Positions 38,799-50,136 of a stretch of 64,000 nt of DNA are shown piece after piece. The number at the start of each line of letters is the position of its first letter. The first letter of the stretch is position 1. The notes beneath the pieces are model-generated. The model searched no databases, had not been told where the DNA came from, and was given only the letters and a program-made list of their open reading frames with translations. The position numbers were made by a program, and so were the translations under genes. This stretch comes from Pholis gunnellus (taxonomy: Eukaryota; Chordata; Actinopteri; Perciformes; Pholidae): the NCBI GenBank assembly GCA_910591455.2, contig OU342812.1, positions 4,864,732 through 4,928,731 on the forward strand. The letters run 5' to 3'.

Positions 38799-40052
38799 AT
38801 CTGCAATGCCACTGCATGACTGACGAGTCCGAAAGGTTTGGAGAGGCAGCCGATAAGGAAGCTGAACTGCACAACAACTGAGACATTGGGGCTGATGTGA
38901 AGATCGGTTGGGTGGCGTTAGCGTTAGCGTTAGCGATAGCATTAGCGTTATCTGCGGCAAATGCGTACGCCAATAGTCTGGCCCTCTGTTGTGTAATACT
39001 GTTGTTTGTTGTGGTTGATTGTCCGGGAATGGGTTCTATCTGGTTGTGGTAAATTGTAGTAGTTTAAATGGTTTAATTTGTTTACTGACGTACAGCATTA
39101 ACTGTATTGATTAATATCAGGGCATGTTTACAATAGGATGTGGTGCTTTATTAATCAAGCCATTATGAAAGCGTTGCCTAAATCTAGTAGCTTTTAGCTG
39201 GAACAGCAGGAGAAATAAACTGGAATCCTGGGGAAGGAAGACAATCAACTAAAGATACATGAGAACAATTAGAGTATTACCTTCTCGCCTGAAATCAACC
39301 TGCAAATTGAAAGTAAACATGGCGGATCAAGCTGCTGGGAAATCAGTCGAGGAAATCAAGGTGGAGCGAACCACAGCAAAAAGATTATTTACACGTCTGG
39401 TCAACAGCATTACCAGGACTCATGAGGACATGTCTGAAAAGGAGCTCAGAGACAGTTTCAATAAACTTAAAATCGAAGCTGAGAAAGTCATGGGAACAAA
39501 TGTAGATGTGGAGGCTGGATTCATTGCTGAACTGGAGGTGGAGCTGGATACAGGAGAATATGCTGTATTAACTGAACAGCAAAAAGCCAACCTAGCAAGG
39601 ACTTCCAATGAGTGTCATATGAAATTAAAGGAGACCAGAGGTCTGATTCAGGAAGCACTTTGGGTCAACTTTGGGAAGAGTGAATTGTCAACAGCATTTC
39701 AAGCAGCAGAGGGCAAGTGTGACCGTGCTGCTGCCGTGCGGCCCGATTGTAACCAGGAGGCATATGAATTCATGCTTAACCACTTGCAAGGACTGGTAAA
39801 GACCGCAACAGAGGCGCACAGTCGGTGGAAAGTATGGATCCCCAAAAGTGAACAGGAGGACTTTAAGGGCCACTTAAAAGGACTTCAACTCCTCCTTCCA
39901 AAGTTGGTCTCCAGAAAGGCAGACTACATACAAGCTAGGAGAGAGGATGCTGCTGAAAGATCACCTGGGGCCATGACTTCAAATTACCCCATGCCAAACA
40001 CCATTAGACTGAAACCTACAGCCCTTCCCAATTTCACTGGAAATAAACAGAA
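38799..40052 (+). mobile_element. Truncated retrotransposon fragment with gag-like ORF (probably BEL/Pao), copy 1
   Basis: This 1254-bp segment is present after units 1 and 2 but absent at the matching place after unit 3, where homology stops at 56037. It contains an open frame from 39259 (or a better-context ATG at 39319, AACATGG) that runs into the next cadherin unit and stops at 40150-40152. The protein is helical and charged (MADQAAGKSVEEIKVERTTA), with a stretch YEFMLNHLQGLVKTATEAHS and an end RLKPTALPNFTGNK. It resembles the N-terminal gag region of fish BEL/Pao elements, just before the 'LPxFxG' block. Residues after NKQ come from cadherin flank and a CA repeat, not from the element. 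No protease, RT or 3' LTR is present. The 38799-39240 part may be an LTR or leader, which I could not confirm. Confidence 0.6.
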
Positions 40053-40147
40053 AGCAGAAAGTGTTACAGACCAAACAAATATTCTCACACACACGCACAC
40101 ACACACACACAGTACTTTGTACACACCCAGCTGCTACAAGACAGACC

Positions 40148-40155
40148 TATAAAAG
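40148..40155 (+). promoter_or_regulatory. TATA-like box upstream of B2
   Basis: TATAAAAG lies 162 bases before the B2 start codon and only about 95 bases after the fusion with the retrotransposon fragment. Any more distal regulatory sequence must therefore differ from that of B1. Confidence 0.45.
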
Positions 40156-40316
40156 TTCATGTGAGATCAATTATGGTAACACAGGCCCTGCCACTCACAG
40201 GTGCAATGCAGCCGGAACCTGTATTGGCATGCAATTAATCTTCCATTCAGCTGCATCCAAGGACTACGCTATCAACTAAGGAAATAACTCTAAAAAAGAC
40301 ATGATCTAGATTAACT

Positions 40317-41096
40317 ATGGAGACAATACACCTCGGGCTTTTCCTGATGCTGGTAAGAATTTATCTTAAGTGTCAGTATTTCTGGACAGAAGGGTTGAAA
40401 ATATAAAGGTCAACAGTCAGAACAGCTATAAAGTATGGTCAATTTGGAAAGTACAAATTAAATATCATTCAATCATAATGACAACCAATGCAGCAGACCC
40501 AGATTTTTCTGTCAACATTATAGATTATAGATAATGTACTTGATCTCGTCCCTTTCACCGAGCACTGCTCTAGAAGAGGTGTTGTGCAACAAACTGAGTG
40601 ACTTGAGTTTAATTACAAGTTGTTTTGTGTCTTTGTAAATAATTACTCTTACAAAAAACTCCTAAATGTACCTAATCTGGCATGAGTAATGTGTTTCTGC
40701 AGTGTGTGGGAGTCCACACGTCATCTTCAGTAATTTTGAAGCGGCAAAAGAGAAACTGGATCATTGATTCCTTCAGCATCGATGAAGGCTACAATGGAGT
40801 TTATCCATACGTCCTGGGCACCGTGAGTATCTATCTGTCGTATCGGCTACATATGACAACATGCAGGAAGATCATTGCAAAATTCGCTGCTTTTGTGTTT
40901 CTACTCCCTGCAGGTTGAAGTTGAAAAGGACTTCCCCTTTTTCAATATACACGGTCAAGGTGTTGAAGAGGAGCCCAAGGGGGTATTACAAATCGACAGA
41001 CTCACAGGCGTGATTACAGTCCACCGCCCTGTCGACTTTGAGGAGTACCAAGTTATAAAGGTTTGAAGGACTTTAATAAATCAGCATTATTACTGG

Positions 41097-41161
<65 letters not shown>

Positions 41162-44100
41162 GCACAGTGGAGGGTTTCATTATTTCACAATTCTTACATT
41201 TCCATGACAGCTAACGTTCGAGGCACTTGACAGAGAAAGTCACGTCGTAGACATGCAGCTGGGTATTGATATATTGATTATCGACGCCGATGACAACATT
41301 CCAACGTTTGACCATGACATGTATGAGACCAGGATAAAAGAGGCAACATCACAAGGTAACCTGCTATTTCTTTTTCTCATGTTAATCATGTTGATAAATG
41401 ATAACATAAAATAAAACAACTAATTTCTTCTGATACCGACAGGCACAGACCTGGTTACCGTTCGGGCAACGGATGATGACAGAAGTAAGAAGTATCAACT
41501 ATTTGATTTACAAATAGTCTCAGTCCATCCTGAGCCATCTGATCTGGAGTTCGATTTAACCCAGCTCGTTCTTACTGGAACCATTTCATTTAAAGGGTGT
41601 CTGGACCATGAGGTGAGAGGACACATTGCATGATTCTCTCATCAATAATATCAAATCTGTTCATCACATAACTTCCATTTCCTTAAATTTGAATAATATA
41701 GTCAAATCTAATATTTTTTGAGTGGCTGTTTTTTTTTTTACCGACCAGACAGTAGATAAATACACCATTATAGTGGAGGCCAAAGGCAATGAAGAGGGAC
41801 TGCAGCTCTCCAGCTCCAGCACCGTCATAGTCAATATAGAAGATGGGAATAACCATCTCCCTGTGATAACAGGACAAACAGTGAGCCATTACTTCTTCAC
41901 GGGGAAGGCAATGAAATATTGAACAGTTTCATTTCAAAATAAAAAAGCATATTATTTTTTATTCCAGGGTTCCGGGAGAGTGACAGAAAGAGAGGAAAAT
42001 GTTCTTGTTAAACGTCTGCAAGTTGCGGACAAAGACAGCAGAGGAACAGCGGCCTGGAGAGCCAAGTTTAAAATTCAAGGAAAGACAAACAACCACTTCA
42101 GAATCACTACTGATCCTGAGACAAACGAAGGACTACTGTATGTGGAAAAGGTATGTTGTCTTCTTTTCAAGCTACAGTCCAATTATGATTTGGTAAAAGT
42201 CAGTGGCGGGCCGTTAGGGCCTGCAAAGCCTTCTCTGCTGGCCTAAACAGAATCACAAAGTTATAGCTATTTTATAATTTAAATACACTACATGTATCAT
42301 AATTTATACAAATATTTTTCCCATTATCTTATTTTCTCATTACACAGCTACTGTCTTCCTCAGTGGCTCTGCTTCCAGTGCAGCTTGTTTTAAGTAGAGC
42401 TTTTATCCAATCAGATGTCACCTCTGTGTCTCTAGGTAAGAAGAGAGGCCCCAGGCCTGCAGACTCACGAGTGAATCCCTTTAGTTTAGGTGAATGGGGA
42501 CGATATTGTTGATTGTCGTAGTGTTCAACCAATCAGATCTTTAGTTTGACATGTTGGGCGTATTCTTTGATGTGACAGAGTCTGCTAGCTGGCCTATAAG
42601 CACATCAGCATTACGTGCAGCTCAGTTTGCAGGAGCAGCTCTGCAGTGAGATGCAGCGTGTGCTGTGATTGGTCAGTGGGCGAGCAAGTGACTATTGTGA
42701 AACGAAACTTACAGCAGAGTCTTATACAGTATATATATCTATGTATATATATATATAGATCTATATAGTTCTGCCAAAGAGAGTGATACTTAAATGTATT
42801 TCCTTGAATGTGGTAATTCATACGATTTTAGTCTTTTTGCACTGCATTGAAAAAAAATCGCAGACTACCAGTGATGAATTTCAATATATCTCTACTTGAC
42901 TTTTGTTTTTTCAGCATCTGGACTACGAAGAAGGTCACATTCAGAATGTGACTATCAGTGTAGAGAATGAGATCCCATATTCCTCTTGTAAGGTGGTGCG
43001 TCGCAGCAACACTGGTCTCTGGAAAGTAAACACTGAGACAGAGACACTTGGTACAACCACCCACCAGTTCACAGTGACATTGTTTGTGGAGGATGTCAAC
43101 GAGCCTCCAATCTTCCATCCGTCTAAAAAACAAGTTACGGTGGTTGAGAACGTCGAGGCCGGAAAGCATCTGGTAACATTTACAGCTAGAGACCCTGACG
43201 GAGCCAGTGCCAACGCAGTTGTGTAAGTCACGAAGATACTAGCTACATCTCAGAGAACAATAGTATTCCACATTAATAGAGAACTTGAAAATGTCTAACA
43301 CCACATGAGTGTGTTTCAGTTACAAAAAGGGAGATGATCCAGCTGATTGGGTTTCAGTGGACCCCAAGACTGGGAAAATAACCACTACAAAGATCATTGA
43401 CCGAGAGTCGGTCTTTGTGAAAGACAATGTCTATACGGTCACAATACTTTCTGTCGACAATGGTATGAACTACAGGAGCATTTACACAGGGTATGTGTTA
43501 TTGATCCCAATTTCTTTATCACATTACTGAAAGTGCACAACGTGTGTTTTTGGTCACCAGGTCAGCCTCCATTGACAGGCACTGGAACCCTGGAAATCCT
43601 TATTACAGATGAGAACGACAATGCCCCAAACCTGGCTGCAAGCAACATAGACATGTGCCAATCTGATGGACTGTCGCTGGCCAACATCACATGCGTGGAC
43701 CCGGATGAAGAGCCCTACGGTGGACCGTTCACCTTCAGGCTCCGGGATCAGAAGAAGGGCAAGTGGAAGCTTGACCCTTTGCAAGGTGAACTCCAGCTCC
43801 GTCAAAACGTAGCCGAGATCATTGCTAGTAGAAAGGAACCTTGATTTGATTTGTTTTGGATGTACAGGGTATTCAGTCAACCTGGTGAAAGAGCCCACAG
43901 TTCCTTCAGGACAATATGAGTTGTTGCTGGAAGTGTTAGACCGTCAGGGCGAGATATCTGCACACAACCTGTCAGTTACTGTGTGTAACTGCAAAGACCC
44001 AGCGAGGCCAAACTGTCGCGTCCGCAAAGCAAGCGCCTCATTCGGAGGAGGAGGGATTGGGGCTGCTTTGCTTGTAATGCTACTGCTTGCAGGTAGGACA

Positions 44101-45899
44101 AATCTTCATAATTGTGAATATTCTGTGAGGATTATGAGGTCTTTTTTTTTCAGTTAAAAAGTTAAATTGTTTTCACACATGAACACTATCTCCTAAATGA
44201 AACTGACATCATCTTTTATTACATGTTGATCCTTCCTCAGGTAAAAGATTCATTTGGGACATGAGACTGTACGGTTTGATTTGTGTGTGTTTTCTTTATC
44301 ACAGGTGTGCTACTTTTGGCTTTGCTGCTGTCATGTAAGAGAGAGATGCAGTCGATGGCAGTCGAAGATACAGAACAACATCTGATGCCGACTAACACTG
44401 AGGAACTGGGAACTGACTGCAAAGTAAATACTTTTATTGCAGAGTTATAATTGTCAAATACAAAATACACACACACACACACACACACACACTTAAATCC
44501 TTACATCATTTTCTTTCGTATATTCTTTCTTCATATCTTTATATTTTTTCCTATATTTCCTTTTATGAAATATAAATATAAGTGTGACTTGTTGTAAAAT
44601 CGTAAGTGATGTATTAAATTTGTCAACAGGTATTTGAGCCGTTAAACCGAGGAAACGGCCAAATGACAGCATTACCAGTAAGTGATGGAAAATATACATT
44701 CATTTAAGCCTATGAAGCAAACTTTTCTTAATCTGTTATGCATCATAAAAAAGGGCACAACTTACTGTTTTTCAGATACTAATGTATGGTCTTAACTTTA
44801 ATTGAAATTGCCTTTTTGCAGGTTGTGTCAAATGGCCAGCCGAAGCTTGGAATGGCCCCAACTAAAATCTCAACAGATCAAAGGGACAATTTGAATCAGG
44901 TACAGAAATTATTATTAGTATTTTTATTGTTGTGATTTTTATTTTTATTTTGTAAAAATTGGCAACATATATATAAAGGAAAATACAAATCCCATTAAAA
45001 GAGCTCCACCGTTACTCAAATATAAATCCCATTGCACTGGGTGACAAGTTCCTTCATAACAATGAACATGGTACTATAGCTTACTTTGAGTTGATCCTGC
45101 ACACGCCGAAGTTTAAAAAGGCAAATATTAAGAATTTTATTCAACCGTGACATTTGCAGTTATTTAAATTCTACCTTATTTGATTTTCCAGTCAACAGGA
45201 GCATCGAGAATGATGCATCTGCACAGAAGCTCTATGCGTGGGGTATCTACCAGCAGCTCTATGCGTGGGGTATCTGACAGAAGCTCTATGCGTGGGGTAT
45301 CTGACAGAAGCTCTATGCGTGGGGTATCTACCAGAAGCTCTATGCGTGGGGTATCTGCCATCTACACTACTACCAACCCTTTTCCTGTGAAATGTTCCAT
45401 TATTTCATTTATTTCAATATATCCATAGAACTTTGACGTTTTAAGTTAGATCTCTATCTGCTTCTGAATTCCCAGACTTGGAATGGACGCAGTGGATATT
45501 CAGCATATCAAGAGAATAACGTATTCAACTCTGCAATGCTGCTCAAAATACTAAATAAGGTAATGATACGAGTTGAATCAATCTTTCAAACCTAAGGTAA
45601 TTCTTGTTCTCTTTATAAAACACATTCTCCTTTTTCTCCTCTGCATTTTAAAGAAGCTGTCCAACCTCGAGGCACAAGGAGAGGAGCTGGGTGATTACGC
45701 TCCTCATGTGTATGCTGAGGAGGGAGACGCAGGGGCCAACTTTGAGCCCGATGCCTCCTCCATCCCTGACATTTCCTTTGACCCAGACTTGGTCTTGAAC
45801 CTGGATTCCAAATTCAATCGTCTGGCCTCAATCTGCATGCCTAGTGGAAGCGCAGAACAACAGAACAAAACCTCCTCCCCAATAACATACGAAGCCTGA
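40317..45899 (+). CDS. cdh26: Cadherin-26-like protein B2 (complete, 17 exons)
   Basis: About 855 residues. Exons: 40317-40352, 40703-40822, 40914-41060, 41211-41355, 41443-41612, 41749-41880, 41968-42150, 42915-43222, 43320-43462, 43561-43785, 43868-44092, 44305-44423, 44630-44677, 44822-44899, 45192-45350, 45476-45559, 45654-45899. It has the same architecture as B1: signal peptide, KRQKR site, five cadherin repeats, one membrane span and a long tail. Differences from B1: the 19-codon exon 15 is deleted (no frame change), the tail minisatellite has five units instead of three, NITG becomes NITC in the last cadherin repeat (new cysteine at 43692-43694), DGDRSKK becomes DDDRSKK, and scattered changes cluster in the first tail exon (EDTEQHLMPTNTEELGTDCK). 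All splice sites are intact. Probably a functional surface adhesion protein. Confidence 0.9.
42201..42724. mobile_element. 3'-truncated hAT-like element in B2 intron 7
   Basis: It begins with the same terminal repeat (CAGTGGCGGGCCGT) after the same GTAAAAGT target sequence as the complete element in B1. It stops at 42724, where homology jumps to an AT-rich tract that lies downstream of the element in unit 1. About 1.05 kb, including the 3' terminal repeat, has been deleted. Confidence 0.85.
45225..45359 (+). repeat. 27-bp coding minisatellite in B2 exon 16 (5 copies)
   Basis: Five in-frame 27-bp units encoding RSSMRGVS(A/T/D) variants, two more than in B1. Units alternate in ending (ATCTACC, ATCTGAC, ATCTGCC). 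The chosen donor is after 45350. Confidence 0.85.
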
Positions 45900-47773
45900 G
45901 ATGAACACTCCGTCATATCTGTATTTTTTGATCGAGTCATTAATCCTAAATGTTGCTTGGACATGCTATAAGGTGCTTTTAAAGTGATCTAGTGACTCAC
46001 TGTGAGTTATGATACTTTTTTTTACGATGGATTAGTTTATCTTCTCTAGATTCTCTATATGCCAGCGATGGCGGGGAAATAAACAAAACAAGGAGAAAAT
46101 ACGAAAATTAGAACTTAGTTAATACCAGGCACACATTTCCATAGTTCAATGCTCTTCATTGTTTTCACTGTTAATAAGTCATGTAACAAAAACCTTCCCC
46201 CCCCCCTTCAGAGTCTCCAATTTAAAACTGAAGAAGGAAAACGGTTATGTTTTGGGATTGGCCTCATTTTGGTAAAAACATGTCAGACAGTAAGGTTAAG
46301 ATAATGTCCTAATGTTCTATAAGACTAGGGGCCGTTTTCTCTCGAGGTCACAAAGAGTTAAGAAAGCTCACGCAGAAATAGTTGAATATGAATGTAGATC
46401 AAAACTGCACTGATTTTATCTGTAATATATTAGAGGAGACAACATGTCTCACAATGCAACCTGGTGGGAAAAATGGCTGCGAATCGCATTAATCTTCGGC
46501 TTCATTTGGATACGTTTGTTTAGCTTTCAAACTGATGCCGTTTTTCAATGAATTCGTTGAATTCTTTGCCAACACTTTGGTTCGATGGTTGATGACGTAA
46601 CTTTGTTGAAATTGTTTTGCATGACAAACAGGACAAGCAGGAAAAGGTACGCACAGTTCAGTTGAACTGCTATGGAGACCTTTGTTATTGACAGAAACAT
46701 TTCATCCGGCATGTTACGCAACCTGTTTGTTTCAAGGGCGGTGGGTCTCAGATTAAATGACATTTACGACTGAAAGTCGATGAAATTTAGGGCAACAATA
46801 TCCTGGTGTTGGGCAGGGAACAAGGGATTTCAAGTGTGACGTGGAGAATAGAATGAACTGCTTTTAAATGTACACAAAACTTTACTCTATACCATATCAC
46901 GAGGCCATTTTTTTCTTTGCAGCGGCACATGATATGCCACGGGTATGAAACTGGGTGTGTGTGGGGCAGGGCCATGTTATGTGGAGATAGGATTTTAAAC
47001 ACTGCGTTTACAATGAAGACACGGCTGTAACAACAGTAGCTCAAAGTCAATACTTCAAGCAGAACATTTTCAGTCAACGTGGTAGACGGAAAAAGTGTTT
47101 TGAATATGTTTTTAACATTCAATTGAATATTGTTTTTTTTGGGGATATCTTAAGACTTATTTTAGGACGTTTTTTTCATGCATTGTTTTAGCCGTTGCTG
47201 TTGATACATGGTACCGTCTATCCGTCTGCTCGTGTATTCACAACAAGTCCTTTCTTGGAATGCTGACAATGTTTTTTTTAGAGTGGGAAAAATCCAATCC
47301 GCATCTTCTATATGAGTCTCAAAAGTATGAAGGTGTGTCAGTGTGTCAATAAAGCACCTCCAAGGAAGCTTGATAACCACTGATTCATAATTCCATGAAA
47401 CTGCACTGCCAGCTTGTCAAGCCAGTTTTGTTTCTGTGTGCGTGTGTGTGTGTGTGTGTGTGTATACATGAGTGAGCTTCTATGTGGGTACATATCCACA
47501 TGTTTTTTGTTTTTTTTAAGTAGTTATATATTCTATATTTTTTAAAAGGTCATGTTAACCCGCCTCGATACCGGCAAGTGTAATTATTTTTACCCTGGGA
47601 GTCTGAGTGTGTGTGTGTGTGTGTGTGTTTGTGTGCATGTTATCATGGAAAAATGTGGCCTTACCTAAGAGGCGGTTTGGAGTACTTTGCCAGGTTTTTA
47701 TATGTCTATCTGTGGTGAGATAATGTCATGGTGCGGTCAAACAACTTTACAGGTAGTTGAGATCAAAATGAAG
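45900..47773. other. 3' flank of B2 within unit 2
   Basis: It is nearly identical to the B1 3' flank, with AATAAA at 46078-46083. No gene is seen. The C run near 46198 is two bases longer than in unit 1. Confidence 0.6.
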
Positions 47774-49027
47774 ATCTGCAATGCCACTGCATGACTGACG
47801 AGTCCGAAAGGTTTGGAGAGGCAGCCGATAAGGAAGCTGAACTGCACAACAACTGAGACATTGGGGCTGATGTGAAGATCGGTTGGGTGGCGTTAGCGTT
47901 AGCGTTAGCGATAGCATTAGCGTTATCTGCGGCAAATGCGTACGCCAATAGTCTGGCCCTCTGTTGTGTAATACTGTTGTTTGTTGTGGTTGATTGTCCG
48001 GGAATGGGTTCTATCTGGTTGTGGTAAATTGTAGTAGTTTAAATGGTTTAATTTGTTTACTGACGTACAGCATTAACTGTATTGATTAATATCAGGGCAT
48101 GTTTACAATAGGATGTGGTGCTTTATTAATCAAGCCATTATGAAAGCGTTGCCTAAATCTAGTAGCTTTTAGCTGGAACAGCAGGAGAAATAAACTGGAA
48201 TCCTGGGGAAGGAAGACAATCAACTAAAGATACATGAGAACAATTAGAGTATTACCTTCTCGCCTGAAATCAACCTGCAAATTGAAAGTAAACATGGCGG
48301 ATCAAGCTGCTGGGAAATCAGTCGAGGAAATCAAGGTGGAGCGAACCACAGCAAAAAGATTATTTACACGTCTGGTCAACAGCATTACCAGGACTCATGA
48401 GGACATGTCTGAAAAGGAGCTCAGAGACAGTTTCAATAAACTTAAAATCGAAGCTGAGAAAGTCATGGGAACAAATGTAGATGTGGAGGCTGGATTCATT
48501 GCTGAACTGGAGGTGGAGCTGGATACAGGAGAATATGCTGTATTAACTGAACAGCAAAAAGCCAACCTAGCAAGGACTTCCAATGAGTGTCATATGAAAT
48601 TAAAGGAGACCAGAGGTCTGATTCAGGAAGCACTTTGGGTCAACTTTGGGAAGAGTGAATTGTCAACAGCATTTCAAGCAGCAGAGGGCAAGTGTGACCG
48701 TGCTGCTGCCGTGCGGCCCGATTGTAACCAGGAGGCATATGAATTCATGCTTAACCACTTGCAAGGACTGGTAAAGACCGCAACAGAGGCGCACAGTCGG
48801 TGGAAAGTATGGATCCCCAAAAGTGAACAGGAGGACTTTAAGGGCCACTTAAAAGGACTTCAACTCCTCCTTCCAAAGTTGGTCTCCAGAAAGGCAGACT
48901 ACATACAAGCTAGGAGAGAGGATGCTGCTGAAAGATCACCTGGGGCCATGACTTCAAATTACCCCATGCCAAACACCATTAGACTGAAACCTACAGCCCT
49001 TCCCAATTTCACTGGAAATAAACAGAA
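47774..49027 (+). mobile_element. Truncated retrotransposon fragment with gag-like ORF (probably BEL/Pao), copy 2
   Basis: A copy of 38799-40052 at the 8975-bp offset. The open frame 48234-49127 predicts the same protein as copy 1. It again joins directly to cadherin flanking sequence at the microhomology AGCAGAAAGTG. Confidence 0.6.
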
Positions 49028-49122
49028 AGCAGAAAGTGTTACAGACCAAACAAATATTCTCACACACACGCACACACACACACACAGTACTTTGTACACA
49101 CCCAGCTGCTACAAGACAGACC

Positions 49123-49130
49123 TATAAAAG
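49123..49130 (+). promoter_or_regulatory. TATA-like box upstream of B3
   Basis: TATAAAAG lies 162 bases before the B3 start codon, at the same distance from the retrotransposon fusion as in B2. Confidence 0.45.
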
Positions 49131-49291
49131 TTCATGTGAGATCAATTATGGTAACACAGGCCCTGCCACTCACAGGTGCAATGCAGCCGGAACCTGTATT
49201 GGCATGCAATTAATCTTCCATTCAGCTGCATCCAAGGACTACGCTATCAACTAAGGAAATAACTCTAAAAAAGACATGATCTAGATTAACT

Positions 49292-50071
49292 ATGGAGACA
49301 ATACACCTCGGGCTTTTCCTGATGCTGGTAAGAATTTATCTTAAGTGTCAGTATTTCTGGACAGAAGGGTTGAAAATATAAAGGTCAACAGTCAGAACAG
49401 CTATAAAGTATGGTCAATTTGGAAAGTACAAATTAAATATCATTCAATCATAATGACAACCAATGCAGCAGACCCAGATTTTTCTGTCAACATTATAGAT
49501 TATAGATAATGTACTTGATCTCGTCCCTTTCACCGAGCACTGCTCTAGAAGAGGTGTTGTGCAACAAACTGAGTGACTTGAGTTTAATTACAAGTTGTTT
49601 TGTGTCTTTGTAAATAATTACTCTTACAAAAAACTCCTAAATGTACCTAATCTGGCATGAGTAATGTGTTTCTGCAGTGTGTGGGAGTCCACACGTCATC
49701 TTCAGTAATTTTGAAGCGGCAAAAGAGAAACTGGATCATTGATTCCTTCAGCATCGATGAAGGCTACAATGGAGTTTATCCATACGTCCTGGGCACCGTG
49801 AGTATCTATCTGTCGTATCGGCTACATATGACAACATGCAGGAAGATCATTGCAAAATTCGCTGCTTTTGTGTTTCTACTCCCTGCAGGTTGAAGTTGAA
49901 AAGGACTTCCCCTTTTTCAATATACACGGTCAAGGTGTTGAAGAGGAGCCCAAGGGGGTATTACAAATCGACAGACTCACAGGCGTGATTACAGTCCACC
50001 GCCCTGTCGACTTTGAGGAGTACCAAGTTATAAAGGTTTGAAGGACTTTAATAAATCAGCATTATTACTGG

Positions 50072-50136
<65 letters not shown>

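Larger units (their letters stand above)
29498..40052 (+). repeat. Tandem array unit 1 (10555 bp)
   Basis: It starts where sequence shared with units 2 and 3 begins ('agcagaaagtgttacagacc'). It contains the promoter region, gene B1, its 3' flank and a gag-like retrotransposon fragment. Relative to units 2 and 3 it has about 1 kb more in intron 7, 526 bp more around exon 15, about 45 bp more in intron 10 and small microsatellite differences. Its last 3.7 kb is nearly identical to the end of unit 2. Confidence 0.9.
40053..49027 (+). repeat. Tandem array unit 2 (8975 bp)
   Basis: It has the same order as unit 1: promoter, gene B2, 3' flank and gag-like fragment. Positions in the first 5 kb match unit 3 at a fixed offset of 8975 bp. 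I found only two base differences when comparing it with unit 3 by eye (43507 and 45215). This suggests a very recent duplication, recent conversion, or an assembly artefact. Confidence 0.9.

Noticed and set aside
38799..38860. CTGACGAGTCCGAAAGG looked like part of a hammerhead ribozyme at the start of the retrotransposon fragment.
   Set aside because: The CUGANGA and GAAA boxes are too close: GAAA would have to be the loop of stem II, and no second GAAA box or matching stem I/III follows.
39259..40152. The 297-codon ORF as a novel host gene within the array.
   Set aside because: Its sequence resembles retrotransposon gag, it is truncated at a duplication junction, and its last residues come from a CA repeat and cadherin flank.
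45176..45361. Minus-strand frame of repeated DTPRIELL units.
   Set aside because: It is the reverse strand of the exon-16 minisatellite.
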